A DNA stretch of 32,265 bases from Candidatus Sumerlaeaceae bacterium (lineage in GTDB: Bacteria; Sumerlaeota; Sumerlaeia; Sumerlaeales; Sumerlaeaceae). Location of the stretch: the NCBI GenBank assembly GCA_019695055.1, contig JAIBAT010000143.1:86571-118835 (forward strand), in the 5' to 3' direction. The translations under genes and the position numbers were made by a program. Of this stretch, positions 8,328-17,264 are shown piece after piece. A model generated the notes under the pieces. The model saw only the letters and a program-made list of their open reading frames with translations, made no database searches and was not told where the DNA came from. Every line of letters begins with the position of its first letter. Position 1 is the first letter of the stretch.

Positions 8328-10895
8328 TCAGGGCTTCTTTTTCTTAACCATCCGATCCAGCGTCTCAATCCGCTGAACGACATCCCTGTAACCCGCATCC
8401 ACCCTGAAGATGCGCTTGAGCAGGTGGCTCGCCCGATCAAATTGGTTGTCCGCATCCATCAGTTCCGCGGCGGAATAGAAAAGAGCCTTAAGCCGGTTCT
8501 GCACCGCCGCAGCTTGATCAATCTTCAATTCCACCTCGCTGAAAAGATCCTCAGCGTCGGAATACATTTCCTTCCGAACCAGCACCAGCGCCAATTTGGC
8601 GCGCGGCACATTGTGCTCCTCATCGTTCTGTGAGGCCTTCTGGTAATGGACCATGGCCTCGTTGAGCTCCGCGAAATCGAAGTGAAGATCACCCAGCTCC
8701 TCCTGCAGCCGAAAATCCCGCGGATTTTCCAACAAGGCCTTGCGGATCGCCTCCATTCGCGCGCGCTTTTTGCGCTCCTCGTAATCCTTCTTCAAAATGA
8801 CGAGGTGGCTGTCGTCGGGGAATTTCTCCTTTAATTGGCGTACTCGCGCCACTGCCTCATCAAACAGCCCTAGCTGCATTTCGATTTCCGCGAGTTTCAG
8901 GCAGAAGGCCTTGTCGTCCTTGTGAGATTCCAGCAACTCCTTGCCAACCTTCAGCGCCCTTTCATGATCCTTCAGGGTCTGGGCCATGCCGAATTCCGCA
9001 TCGCGCAATTCACTCGTCGGCTTGCCGCCATGTTTGAAATATTTCTCCAAAAATTCCATGGCTTGGGCCTCGGTTCCCGGCCGGTTCAGCGCGCGAACCA
9101 TGGCCAGCAACGATTCCATGTGATGCGGATTCTCCTCCAGAATTCGCTCAGCTCCCTCGCGCAGGATAACCTGGGGCGTCAGCGAACCTTTGGCCATCTC
9201 CTCGTAGGTATGAAATACTTTGTCCCAGTCCTTCTCGCGGGCATAAATGTCACTCAGGTATCCCAACAGGCGTGACTGGCGCCCGTGACGCTTAACCGCC
9301 CCCTCCAGCTCTGCCACCAGGCGGTCCCGCAGCTCCGGCTTGCGCCTCAGGAGACCATCCACATCCATCACAACTTTGTCGGCCGCATTGGAGGCCACCA
9401 GGCGGTCGTAGTACTGCACACGCAGTTCGAAATCCTCAGGCGCGGCCTTCACCCTCTTCTCCAGTTCCGCCAGCTCCAACTCAAGCTGACGTTGCTTGAT
9501 GCGGGTCTCCAGCGTCATGAGGCGCCCCATCACCGCCTCTTCAGGATTCAGGGACTTGCCCTTGAGTGCGTGGGCAAGCGCCTCATCAAGCCGCCCCAAT
9601 TCGAAACAAGTGCCCGCATGAATTGCCAGCGCTTCAGCGTTTTGGGCCAGCTCCGGGTTGGCTGCGATCACTCGCTCCACCCGACCATACTCGGCCAGCT
9701 TGAACTTCTCCTCCAAAAACTCCAATTTCTCCGCTGGGTTGGCAGCTCCAATCTCCACCAGCGCTTCAATGTGGGTCATCATTGGTTCGTGCCCATTGCG
9801 GTAACGGTAATACTCCACCAGATCACGATGGAGCGGTGCTTTCTCATCGCTGAATTCCAGCAGCTTCTCCTGCACCTGCGCAGCCTCGTCCCAATCGTGG
9901 ACGCGCTTGGCGTATTCGAGCAGGGTCCGGGCTGCCTGCTCATCCTTCGGATGCGTCGAAAGCAGTCGCCGCAACACCGCGCGCGCGCGCGAAAACGGTG
10001 TCCCGTCGTGCTCATATTCCTTTGCCAGGGCGCGAATGCTTTCCGGCGTACCCAATTCAAATTCCAGGTCGCGAATTGTGTCGAGGTACGAGTGCCGTTC
10101 CTCCCGCGTCAGCTTGTTTAGCTCCGCCAGCGCCTCATCTTTGCGGCCGGACTTTAGCAAGAGGTCTATCAACTGGTGAAAAAGCTCCGGGTTCGGCTGG
10201 ATGGCATAAAGTTCCTGGGTCAATTGCAGCAACCGCATTCGATTTCCCGCATCCTGTTCCATGGAAATCAGGGATGCCAGCAACTCCGGGGAACGATCCC
10301 CGGCGCCATAGGCCTCCTCAAGAAGCGGACGCGCGCGGCCGAAATCCACCAACGCCGCAAATGTCAGCCCCAGAATCCGGCGCCCGGCGGCACTTCCCGG
10401 TGAAAAGATCAGCGCAATGCGCTCCAGTTTGTTGGCCACGGCCAGGTTTCCCGAGGTATAGCATTTCTCGGCCGATTTTGTCGTGATCTGGCCGATCAGG
10501 CGCTCGATTCCGATAAGCGGCAAGGCCAGCAACAGCGATCCGATCAGGGCGCCGATAAAAGCCGGGAAATTGTCCGTCGCGGTGTTCGCCGCACCGAGCA
10601 GATAACCCGCAATGAGTAGTCCGTAGGAAGTGACAAGTATGGACAGCGCCACATACGGCCGCTTGCTGCGGTGCGGGCTAAGGCTTAGCAGGTAGGCGAC
10701 AGCGGTAAGGGTGCTCCCGGCAATGAGCGGCGCAAGGCCCGACGGCAGCAACGCGGAATGCAGGTCGGGCGCAACGCTCCCATCGCTGTAAACGACGTAG
10801 TTGATATAGGCGCCAGGCAGATTGACCAGCACGGCCAGCGCAGTCACGACCAGGAACAGGATGTTCCGCGCGGAACGGGGCTTGTCGGTGCTCAT
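8328..10895 (-). CDS. Very large membrane-anchored TPR protein
   Basis: The protein is 855 residues. Residues 10-130 contain about four hydrophobic helices, which anchor it in the inner membrane. The rest, from about residue 140 to the end, is almost all helix-turn-helix tetratricopeptide-like repeats (for example QKLEFLEEKFKLAEYGRVERV, FDEAVARVRQLKEKFPDD, and ELNEAMVHYQKASQNDEEHN). Such proteins scaffold protein complexes at the membrane. Partners are unknown. No ribosome binding site is obvious before the ATG at 10895. The codons near residues 300-305 include a (CG)7 tract. It is not overlapping with its neighbours but lies in the same direction as the glycosyltransferase pair upstream, so a cell-envelope role is possible but not shown. 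Confidence 0.85.
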   Translation of the reverse strand: MSTDKPRSARNILFLVVTALAVLVNLPGAYINYVVYSDGSVAPDLHSALLPSGLAPLIAGSTLTAVAYLLSLSPHRSKRPYVALSILVTSYGLLIAGYLLGAANTATDNFPAFIGALIGSLLLALPLIGIERLIGQITTKSAEKCYTSGNLAVANKLERIALIFSPGSAAGRRILGLTFAALVDFGRARPLLEEAYGAGDRSPELLASLISMEQDAGNRMRLLQLTQELYAIQPNPELFHQLIDLLLKSGRKDEALAELNKLTREERHSYLDTIRDLEFELGTPESIRALAKEYEHDGTPFSRARAVLRRLLSTHPKDEQAARTLLEYAKRVHDWDEAAQVQEKLLEFSDEKAPLHRDLVEYYRYRNGHEPMMTHIEALVEIGAANPAEKLEFLEEKFKLAEYGRVERVIAANPELAQNAEALAIHAGTCFELGRLDEALAHALKGKSLNPEEAVMGRLMTLETRIKQRQLELELAELEKRVKAAPEDFELRVQYYDRLVASNAADKVVMDVDGLLRRKPELRDRLVAELEGAVKRHGRQSRLLGYLSDIYAREKDWDKVFHTYEEMAKGSLTPQVILREGAERILEENPHHMESLLAMVRALNRPGTEAQAMEFLEKYFKHGGKPTSELRDAEFGMAQTLKDHERALKVGKELLESHKDDKAFCLKLAEIEMQLGLFDEAVARVRQLKEKFPDDSHLVILKKDYEERKKRARMEAIRKALLENPRDFRLQEELGDLHFDFAELNEAMVHYQKASQNDEEHNVPRAKLALVLVRKEMYSDAEDLFSEVELKIDQAAAVQNRLKALFYSAAELMDADNQFDRASHLLKRIFRVDAGYRDVVQRIETLDRMVKKKKP

Positions 10896-11001
10896 GGCAT
10901 TTTGGATGATTTAGGCAAGGATGTCACTCTGATTGTGCCACCAATGGGCGATGAAAATTGCGCCTCGGCAACTGCAAAACACCGATGCAAGGGCGGGTGA
11001 A

Positions 11002-11628
11002 TCATTCCCTGTCACGCGCCAGGATATTGCACATGCTGTCCGGCGAATCGCGATGATAAATGTAAGTCGGGAAATCCACCCGTGCAATTTGGTATTTCCC
11101 TGCCGCTCGTTGGATGAAATCATGGTCATCCCCATAATCCGGCTGCCGGAACCCTCCAACACCCGTCGGAACATGGGAACGCATGAAAAAAGTCCCTCCC
11201 ACAAAACAGTCCGCGATGGCGATCGTCCGTCCCGAATCAAACTTGTCAGGAACCACATCCGGCCCGCCCACAATGGTTACCCCACCATGGATCATGTCCA
11301 CCTCTGGGTGGCCAGCCATGAATTCGGCCCGCAGTCGCAAATGCTCCGGCGCATACTCGTCATCGGAATCCAGGAACGTAATGAGCTCTCCCCTTGCCAG
11401 TGCAATCCCCGCATTGCGCGCACCGCTCAATCCGGTGTTCTCCTGAAAGGAGTACCGGAGGCGTGAATCCCGCCGACAATAATCCTCTGCAACCGCCGCC
11501 GTGCCGTCCGTGGATCCATCATCGAGGATGATTTGTTCCCAATTCGTCCAGGTTTGCCTGAGCAACGATTCCACCGCCCTCGGAAGCAGCGCCGCCCGGT
11601 TGTAAGTCGTAGTGACGACAGAAATCAC
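11002..11628 (-). CDS. GT2 family glycosyltransferase (GT-A fold)
   Basis: A compact 208-residue GT-A glycosyltransferase. It starts with the nucleotide-binding beta strand VVTTTYNRAALLPRAV and then has ILDDGSTDGT. The metal-binding DxD-type motif is in FLDSDDEYAPEHL, and an acidic acceptor-side motif (DDHDF) precedes a short tail with YIYHRDSPDSM. The enzyme probably transfers a sugar from a nucleotide donor to a cell-surface glycan. It is shorter than many GT2 enzymes (250-330 residues) because it lacks C-terminal membrane helices, but the core motifs are complete. Translation starts at a GTG that overlaps the TGA of the upstream GT-C gene by four bases (GTGA), so the two are coupled. Confidence 0.85.
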   Translation of the reverse strand: MISVVTTTYNRAALLPRAVESLLRQTWTNWEQIILDDGSTDGTAAVAEDYCRRDSRLRYSFQENTGLSGARNAGIALARGELITFLDSDDEYAPEHLRLRAEFMAGHPEVDMIHGGVTIVGGPDVVPDKFDSGRTIAIADCFVGGTFFMRSHVPTGVGGFRQPDYGDDHDFIQRAAGKYQIARVDFPTYIYHRDSPDSMCNILARDRE

Positions 11629-13256
11629 AATTTGCCCGATCCCGCGAAAGTAAGTTTGGCAATATCGACCTTCTGCGAATCATTCCGCCAGTAAACGGGC
11701 ATACCCGCCACGGTTATGGACGTGTAGGAATCCACCAGCCGATCCATGACAGGAACCATGGGGGGCCATGTTTCCACCACAAGATCGGGCTTCTGCGCGA
11801 CGATGGAGTAATCAAAATCCCATTTGTTATGGCCGGGATAGAACTTGTACTGTGCCATGTGGGCTGGAGTCTTCTTCGCCTTCATCGCAGCGATTTGTTT
11901 GTCGCACTTCCCCAGCTGGTCCAGGCACACCCGGTCTGAAAAATAGGGAATGGAACCGGCCCAGACCACCGCCACTGTGGCATCCCTTTGCGTACCCTCC
12001 CGAATTGCCAGCGCCAGTTCCACATGCTGCTTGTTGTCCAGCACATGCAGCGGTCTCCGTTGCAATAGCCACTCCTCAATGGAGGAGAGGCCCAGCCGAT
12101 AGTTGAAGTTGGCCGTAATCGCAGCCAGAAAGCCCCATAGCACCACCGCTGGCACCCACTTGGATTTTTCCATGATAATCGGGGGCACCGCCTCCGCCAG
12201 CTTCGGCACAACAATGGCCAGCGTGCAGGCCAACAGAACAAAATAGAACGGCATCACGGTGGTGATGAATCGGTTGGCCATTCCATTCCATTCCCAGGAA
12301 TCCCCGCCCACATAAATGCTGTAGGCACACTGCGCACCGAACAGCAGCATTAGCAGCACATGGCGCATGTCCGCCCGGAAAACCAGCAGGAGAATGGGCG
12401 CGGCAACAAGCAGCCAATTGGTGCGAGCGGCAAATCCATAAAACATTCGCATCCCGTGCTCGACGCGCGCCAGCGCGGGAAAGCCGGTCATTTTGAGCGT
12501 GTATGTATTGGGCACCCACTCTTGGTAATACGCATGCCGTGCAGCAGTCTGGATGCCAAGGAAGAGCACCAGCAACATGAGTCCAGACACCCCGTTGCCC
12601 ACCCTCCGTGGAGACGGTGTGCAAAAGCCATAAAACAAAATAACCAGGAACGGAATGGCGGCATCGAGCCTCAGGAAAGTTCCTACACCCAACAACAGAT
12701 AGACCGGTAGCACGCCCTTCCCCTCGGCCTGCCGCCTCAACGTAAGTAAGGTCGCATACGCCACCAGTAGCGCCAGGGCCCCAACCTCCATCCCCTGCAA
12801 TGTCCAATAATTCAGGGGATAAAAGAAGGCTGTGAGAAAAACCGCAAAAAGCGTCCACGGGTTGTCCCTGCCCAGGAACTCAGCCGCCAGGGCCCGAATG
12901 GCGAACAGATTCGCCAGCAGGATCCCGGCGCAAAGCAACTGCACCAGCAGGCAGATCTTCGACTCAGCCACGGGCAGCAGGTGAAGCGCCGCCATGACGC
13001 CCACCCAAAGAGGATTGGTAAACCCTTCGACCCGCTCCCCTCCCGGATTCCAGACGAGGCCGTGCCCCTGGGCAAGATTCCGCGCAAAGCGCATGGACAC
13101 CATCGCGTCATCAAACAGGCTGAACCACAGCGTCCCATTGATGCCAAAGCTGGTATCAAGGATGAAGAGAGCCGCGTAGACACAATACACAGCCGCTATG
13201 ACGCGAAACCAGAACGCCGTGCTACTGCGCGGATTGCTATTGGTATATGTTTGCAT
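11625..13256 (-). CDS. GT-C fold membrane glycosyltransferase
   Basis: The protein has 543 residues with about ten to twelve transmembrane helices. After the first helix comes the loop SLFDDAMVSMRFARNLAQGHGLVWNP, then GGERVEGFTNPLW, a signature of polyprenyl-phosphate-sugar-dependent GT-C enzymes in bacteria; the Asp pair is the likely catalytic/acceptor-binding site. The C-terminal 150 residues form a soluble periplasmic domain (HVELALAIREGTQRDATVAV...). The role is probably extracytoplasmic sugar addition to a lipid or protein. It is the first gene of a coupled pair with the GT2 enzyme, which may prepare the activated lipid-linked donor. The ATG start is preceded by AAAGGT at about 13265-13270. 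Confidence 0.8.
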   Translation of the reverse strand: MQTYTNSNPRSSTAFWFRVIAAVYCVYAALFILDTSFGINGTLWFSLFDDAMVSMRFARNLAQGHGLVWNPGGERVEGFTNPLWVGVMAALHLLPVAESKICLLVQLLCAGILLANLFAIRALAAEFLGRDNPWTLFAVFLTAFFYPLNYWTLQGMEVGALALLVAYATLLTLRRQAEGKGVLPVYLLLGVGTFLRLDAAIPFLVILFYGFCTPSPRRVGNGVSGLMLLVLFLGIQTAARHAYYQEWVPNTYTLKMTGFPALARVEHGMRMFYGFAARTNWLLVAAPILLLVFRADMRHVLLMLLFGAQCAYSIYVGGDSWEWNGMANRFITTVMPFYFVLLACTLAIVVPKLAEAVPPIIMEKSKWVPAVVLWGFLAAITANFNYRLGLSSIEEWLLQRRPLHVLDNKQHVELALAIREGTQRDATVAVVWAGSIPYFSDRVCLDQLGKCDKQIAAMKAKKTPAHMAQYKFYPGHNKWDFDYSIVAQKPDLVVETWPPMVPVMDRLVDSYTSITVAGMPVYWRNDSQKVDIAKLTFAGSGKL

Positions 13257-13387
13257 CGGAAATTGGACCGACCTTTAACTCCATGTCCTGCGAGAATTCA
13301 ATGCAGACTCAACTGAAAGCTTGAACTATGCGTCGCCTTGGGTTCCACCTAATCAACGGCTACATCATGAATCCGCGACGGCTTAAT

Positions 13388-13393
13388 GGGAGA
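13388..13393 (+). promoter_or_regulatory. Ribosome binding site of the antitoxin gene
   Basis: GGGAGA six bases before the ATG at 13399 matches the anti-Shine-Dalgarno sequence. It supports the start of a short gene that might otherwise be doubted. Confidence 0.5.
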
Positions 13394-13398
13394 ACCAA

Positions 13399-13629
13399 AT
13401 GGTAAAATCAATCGAAGCAGTGTACCGCAATGGAAAGATTGAATTGCTTGAGCCGGCGCCTCCTGTTGAAAACGCAAGGGTAATTGTGACATTCATGTCA
13501 GGCCCCGGCCCCGTTGATTTGAGTGAACGAGGGATTGGTGAGCCGGAGGCCCGCTATCTTCGCGCACGACTTCGGTCGTTTGAGGCGGACTGGTCTGATT
13601 CTGCAATGGACATTTACGATGCCCTTTGA
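13399..13629 (+). CDS. Antitoxin of a type II toxin-antitoxin pair (DUF104/AF2212-like)
   Basis: A 76-residue protein. The N-terminal half, MVKSIEAVYRNGKIELLEP then a beta-strand RVIVTF, matches the small DUF104 antitoxin family (AF2212-like), which forms a swapped-hairpin DNA-binding and toxin-neutralising domain. The C-terminal half is acidic and helical (EPEARYLRARLRSFEADWSDSAMD) and is the likely toxin-binding tail. The stop codon overlaps the toxin gene by 11 bases. These antitoxins usually repress their own promoter. The module lies on the opposite strand from the genes on both sides. Confidence 0.75.
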   Translation: MVKSIEAVYRNGKIELLEPAPPVENARVIVTFMSGPGPVDLSERGIGEPEARYLRARLRSFEADWSDSAMDIYDAL

Positions 13630-13966
13630 TCGGGGGACCGTCGTGTTGGTCCTGTTTCCGGACTCAAGTCTCAAAACGGCCAAGCGGCGGCCCGCGCTTG
13701 TTGTCCAAGCCACTGTTCTAAATTCCGGTTTGGAACAAACTATTGTCGCCATGATCACCAGCAATATGTCCCGAGCAGGTCACCCAAGCCGCGTGGCCGT
13801 CCAGCAGGAATCTGACGTTGGAAAACAGATGGGAGTGGTTAGCGACTCTGTAATAATGACCGATAATCTTGCAACAATCATGGATCGGGAAATTGACCGG
13901 GCCATTGGCAGGTGTGTCTCCATGTCGGACGTTGACTCTGCCCTTCGATACACGCTGAATCTATAA
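13619..13966 (+). CDS. PemK/MazF-like endoribonuclease toxin
   Basis: A 115-residue protein. The start MPFDRGTVVLVLFPDSSLKT and then RRPALVVQ is the hallmark of the PemK/MazF family: the first strand, then the conserved R-P-x-L-V-V strand. Later PSRVAVQQESDVGKQMGVVSDSV and then TDNLATIM fit the C-terminal core. MazF-type toxins cleave mRNA at short sequences. The ATG at 13619 lies inside the antitoxin gene, and the longer in-frame start at 13523 was rejected because the conserved domain begins here. The 3' end overlaps the opposing rsmA stop by 6 bases. Confidence 0.8.
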   Translation: MPFDRGTVVLVLFPDSSLKTAKRRPALVVQATVLNSGLEQTIVAMITSNMSRAGHPSRVAVQQESDVGKQMGVVSDSVIMTDNLATIMDREIDRAIGRCVSMSDVDSALRYTLNL

Positions 13967-14833
13967 TGTTCCCAAGGCACTGAGCAGCGCCACAAATTCC
14001 TCAAGCCCCAATTGCTCTGCCCGCGTTGTGGGCGGCTTGCCGATTTTGGCCAGCGCGGCATCCACTTGCTCCTTTGTAAGACCAATCCCCTGCGACGCAA
14101 TGCTGTTCCCCAGCATCTTTCGACGCTGTGCAAAGGCCGCATCCACAATATCAAACAGGCGCTGCCGGCCGGTCTCGTTAAGCAGTGGGGGCTTGCGCCC
14201 AAAGGCCACAATGGCCGAGTTTACCTCCGGAGGCGGCACAAAACTCGCCGCCGGCACGTTGCACACCGTCACAATATCGCAAAAATACTGGGCCTTGATG
14301 CTGATGCCCCCGTTTCGCTTCGATCCTGGCGCCGCGGCCAGACGATCAGCCACTTCCTTCTGCATCATGAGCGCCATACGCTCAAACTCCGCGCCTGTCT
14401 CCAATATTTTCATGATAAGCGGCGACGTGATCTGATACGGGATGTTTCCCGCAATGAGCGGTCGCAACCCCGCCGCTCGCGCCATTGTCATGGCCGCCGC
14501 ATAGTCAAAATCCAGTGCATCAAGATACTGAAACTCGATTGGGCCCTCATCCGGTTGACGGTTCAGCATCAGTTCCCTGTGAATAGGCGTGAAGCGTGGG
14601 TCCAGTTCCAACGCCGTTACCGCGGCTCCGCGCAGCGCCAGAAACTGCGTCAGGTTCCCCAGCCCCGCGCCAATCTCGACAATCTGCGCGCCCGGCCCCG
14701 CATCGAGGGCATCGGCCATCGCCTCCAGCACATCCACATCCGCAAGAAAATGCTGGCCCAGTCTTTTGTTCAGGTGCAGCCCGTGCCGGCGCAGCAGAAC
14801 CTGGATTTCACCGCGCTCGGTCAAATCACTCAT
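13961..14833 (-). CDS. rsmA: 16S rRNA dimethyladenosine transferase
   Basis: RsmA (KsgA) methylates two adjacent adenosines, A1518 and A1519 in E. coli numbering, in the 3' terminal helix of 16S rRNA during 30S assembly. The 290-residue protein has the family start HLNKRLGQHFLAD (residues 20-32), the SAM-binding motif VEIGAGLGN (52-60), the acidic ELD (76-78) and the catalytic NIPY motif (130-133). The C-terminal helical domain is present, and the length is normal. The ATG start overlaps the aminopeptidase stop by four bases (ATGA), so these two genes are translationally coupled. Confidence 0.97.
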   Translation of the reverse strand: MSDLTERGEIQVLLRRHGLHLNKRLGQHFLADVDVLEAMADALDAGPGAQIVEIGAGLGNLTQFLALRGAAVTALELDPRFTPIHRELMLNRQPDEGPIEFQYLDALDFDYAAAMTMARAAGLRPLIAGNIPYQITSPLIMKILETGAEFERMALMMQKEVADRLAAAPGSKRNGGISIKAQYFCDIVTVCNVPAASFVPPPEVNSAIVAFGRKPPLLNETGRQRLFDIVDAAFAQRRKMLGNSIASQGIGLTKEQVDAALAKIGKPPTTRAEQLGLEEFVALLSALGTL

Positions 14834-15963
14834 TTGTAATTCTGCGGGTTCAGACCTTTGAGTTCACGCGTCACAAAGAGGCCATTCTTGCGAATCAGCT
14901 TTCCGTCGAAATAGACCTCGCCCCCGCCATAGTCAGGCCGCTGGATGCACACCATGTCCCAATGTAACGCGGATTTGTTGCCGTTGTCGGCCATCTCGTA
15001 GCATCGCCCGAGGGCCATGTGAAAGCTCCCGGCAATCTTCTCGTCAAAAAGGATGTCACGCATTGGCTCCAGGATATGCGGATGGAACCCGAGGCTCCAC
15101 TCGCCCACATACCGCGCCCCGGCATCCTGATCGAGGACTTTGTTCAGGCGCTTCGTCTGGCCATTGTCGGCCCCTCGCGCCTCCACAACCTTCCCGTTCT
15201 CGAAACTGAGAAAAATATTTTCATACGGCGCTCCCTCCCAGATGGTCGGGGTATTGAACTGTACCGTCCCGCTCACACTGGTCTTCTCGGGCGCCGTGAA
15301 GCACTCACCGTCCGGAATGTTGCACTCGCCCGCGCAGGGGATCGACTTGATGCCCCGCTTTGTGAACGACAGGTCCGTACCCGGCCCCTTCACGCGCACT
15401 TCCCGCGTCCGGTCCATCAGCTGGCGCAGTGGTTGCACGGCCCGCCGCATCTTCGCATAATCCACGCAGCAAACCCGGTAGTAGAAGTCCCCAAACGCCG
15501 CCGTGCTGGTCTGTGCCATCTGGGCCATGGAACTGTTTGGGTACCGCAGCACCACCCACCGCGTCTTGTTGACCCGGTACTCCATCACCGCCTTGCCACC
15601 ATTTTTCGCGTGCAGGTCCAGCTGCTTGCGCGGCACATCGCTCAGTTCAAAGGCATTATCTGTCCCCCGAATAGCAATGTAGCAGTCGGCATCCTTCATC
15701 TGCTTCAATTCAAACTGCCCCAGCCGCTTGAACACCCCCGCCGTCCCCTTTCGCAGCACCGCGCGCTGGATCTCCGGCTCCACAAGATTCACAAACGGCG
15801 CGGCCCCGGCTTTGATCGCCTCTTCCGCACATGCCGCACCCAATCTCAACGTATCGCGGCCAAAGCATTGGATAAACACCATCTGACCCGGCTTTGCCTC
15901 CGTGGAATGGCGAATCAGGATACGCGCCAGCTCATGGTCGCGTGGATCGGTTGTTCCCAGCAT
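14830..15963 (-). CDS. M29 family aminopeptidase (thermophilic metalloprotease)
   Basis: A 377-residue member of the M29 aminopeptidase family (AmpS/PepS/aminopeptidase T), which trims N-terminal residues from peptides in the cytoplasm using two metal ions. The likely metal ligands are Glu220 (NIPDGE), Glu288 (GEWSLG), His315 (FHMALG), His334 and Asp336 (LHWDMV). The N-terminal domain has a typical beta-alpha fold (PGQMVFIQCFGRDTLRLG). The ATG has a ribosome binding site GGAAGAG about 10 bases upstream. It is first in a two-gene operon with rsmA. Confidence 0.93.
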   Translation of the reverse strand: MLGTTDPRDHELARILIRHSTEAKPGQMVFIQCFGRDTLRLGAACAEEAIKAGAAPFVNLVEPEIQRAVLRKGTAGVFKRLGQFELKQMKDADCYIAIRGTDNAFELSDVPRKQLDLHAKNGGKAVMEYRVNKTRWVVLRYPNSSMAQMAQTSTAAFGDFYYRVCCVDYAKMRRAVQPLRQLMDRTREVRVKGPGTDLSFTKRGIKSIPCAGECNIPDGECFTAPEKTSVSGTVQFNTPTIWEGAPYENIFLSFENGKVVEARGADNGQTKRLNKVLDQDAGARYVGEWSLGFHPHILEPMRDILFDEKIAGSFHMALGRCYEMADNGNKSALHWDMVCIQRPDYGGGEVYFDGKLIRKNGLFVTRELKGLNPQNYK

Positions 15964-16092
15964 CTTTTAAAATCTCTTCCGTATTGGAGTACTCGCGGGT
16001 TACCGGTTGCCCGACCCACAAATGCCTATCCCTTGTTATAAGACCGGGCCAGTCAACAGCCTTTGCCAGAAGCCGCTAATGCGTGACGGGCC

Positions 16093-16129
16093 GCGGCAGG
16101 TCGAAATCCCCCCAGCCTGTCGCTTTTTT
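16093..16129 (+). terminator. Intrinsic-terminator-like hairpin in the desaturase leader
   Basis: An 8-bp stem, GCGGCAGG (16093-16100) with CCTGTCGC (16116-16123), one G-U pair, closes a 15-base loop and is followed directly by six T residues (16124-16129) on the + strand. This is the form of a Rho-independent terminator. No + strand gene ends to the left of it: the genes there run leftwards. It lies 68 bases before the desaturase ATG, so it could attenuate that transcript or end a small RNA. Confidence 0.4.
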
Positions 16130-16196
16130 CTGAGCAAAGAGCCCACGGGCCAGTAACTAAGGCATCCTAACAGGCAGCACAGACAGGTCCTCCCCC

Positions 16197-17207
16197 ATGA
16201 TACTCCACGAAGATGCAGAAATCGCACGCAGGTCCGAGGTTGTTCAAACACTCGACGGATTCGTGGAGGAGAACCTTGACCTCCTGAAACCCGTTGAAGA
16301 TAGCTGGCAGCCGTCAGACTTTCTGCCCGACCTCACCCTGCCCGACTGGAAGGAGAAGGTCGACGAACTTCGCGAAACCTCCCGCGCCCTGTCCAATGAC
16401 GTCCTTGTCGTCCTCGTAGGCGACATGGTCACCGAGGAAGCCCTCCCCAGCTACCAGACCTGGACCAACCGCTTCGCCGGAATGGACGACAAGACCGGGA
16501 CCGACAAGACCGGCTGGGCCCGCTGGACCCGCGGGTGGACCGCCGAGGAAAACCGCCACGGAGACCTCTTGAACCGCTTTCTCTACCTTATGGGCCGCGT
16601 CGACATCCGCTCCATCGAGGTGACAATTCATCACCTCCTCAAGAATGGCTTCGACACTCGCACGGGTGACGATCCCTATAAGGGGTTTGTTTACACCTCT
16701 TTTCAGGAGCGCGCCACCAAGATCTCCCACCAGAACGTGGCCAACCTGGCCCGCCAGCAGGGCGACCCCGCCCTCTTCAAGATGTGCAGCATGATTGCAG
16801 GCGATGAAACCCGCCACGAAACTGCCTACAAGCGCTTCATGGGCCGTGTGTTCAAGATCGACCCGGCCGGTGCCATCCATGCCTTTTACGATGTCATGAA
16901 GAAGCAGGTTGCCATGCCCGCCGCACTCATGGACGACGGCAAGGTCCCCGACCTTTTCGACAAGTTCTCCGCCGTGGCCCAGCGCCTCGGCGTTTACACG
17001 GCCCACGACTACGCTGCCATCATAGACCACCTCGTCAAGACCTGGGACATCTCGGTCATCCAGGGACTTAGCGGCGAATTTGCCCGCATGCAGGATGCCC
17101 TCTGCACCATGAGCGAGCGTTACCACAAGCTCGCCGATCGCATGATGGCAAAGTTCACCAAGCAGCCCATCGGACCCTTTAGCTGGATCTTTAACGAATC
17201 GGTCTAG
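16197..17207 (+). CDS. Soluble plant-type acyl-ACP desaturase
   Basis: A 336-residue non-heme di-iron desaturase of the stearoyl-ACP 9-desaturase family (Pfam FA_desaturase_2), which inserts a cis double bond in acyl chains bound to acyl carrier protein. The first di-iron Glu is in LVGDMVTEEALPSYQT (residues 73-88). The first paired motif is EENRHG (117-122), and the second is DETRHE (203-208). No membrane helix is present, so it is cytoplasmic, unlike the membrane-bound acyl-lipid desaturases of many bacteria. The ferredoxin partner is not nearby. The ATG at 16197 lacks a strong ribosome binding site. It is well separated from its neighbours. Confidence 0.93.
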   Translation: MILHEDAEIARRSEVVQTLDGFVEENLDLLKPVEDSWQPSDFLPDLTLPDWKEKVDELRETSRALSNDVLVVLVGDMVTEEALPSYQTWTNRFAGMDDKTGTDKTGWARWTRGWTAEENRHGDLLNRFLYLMGRVDIRSIEVTIHHLLKNGFDTRTGDDPYKGFVYTSFQERATKISHQNVANLARQQGDPALFKMCSMIAGDETRHETAYKRFMGRVFKIDPAGAIHAFYDVMKKQVAMPAALMDDGKVPDLFDKFSAVAQRLGVYTAHDYAAIIDHLVKTWDISVIQGLSGEFARMQDALCTMSERYHKLADRMMAKFTKQPIGPFSWIFNESV

Positions 17208-17264
17208 CAGAGTCGGAGACGTTCGACGCCACCAGCGGGCTCCCTTCTGTCATACGCTTCGGAC

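Noticed and set aside
9978..9991. (CG)7 tract in the TPR gene
   Set aside because: It is a simple GC-rich codon run in frame with Arg/Ala codons; no sign of a special function.
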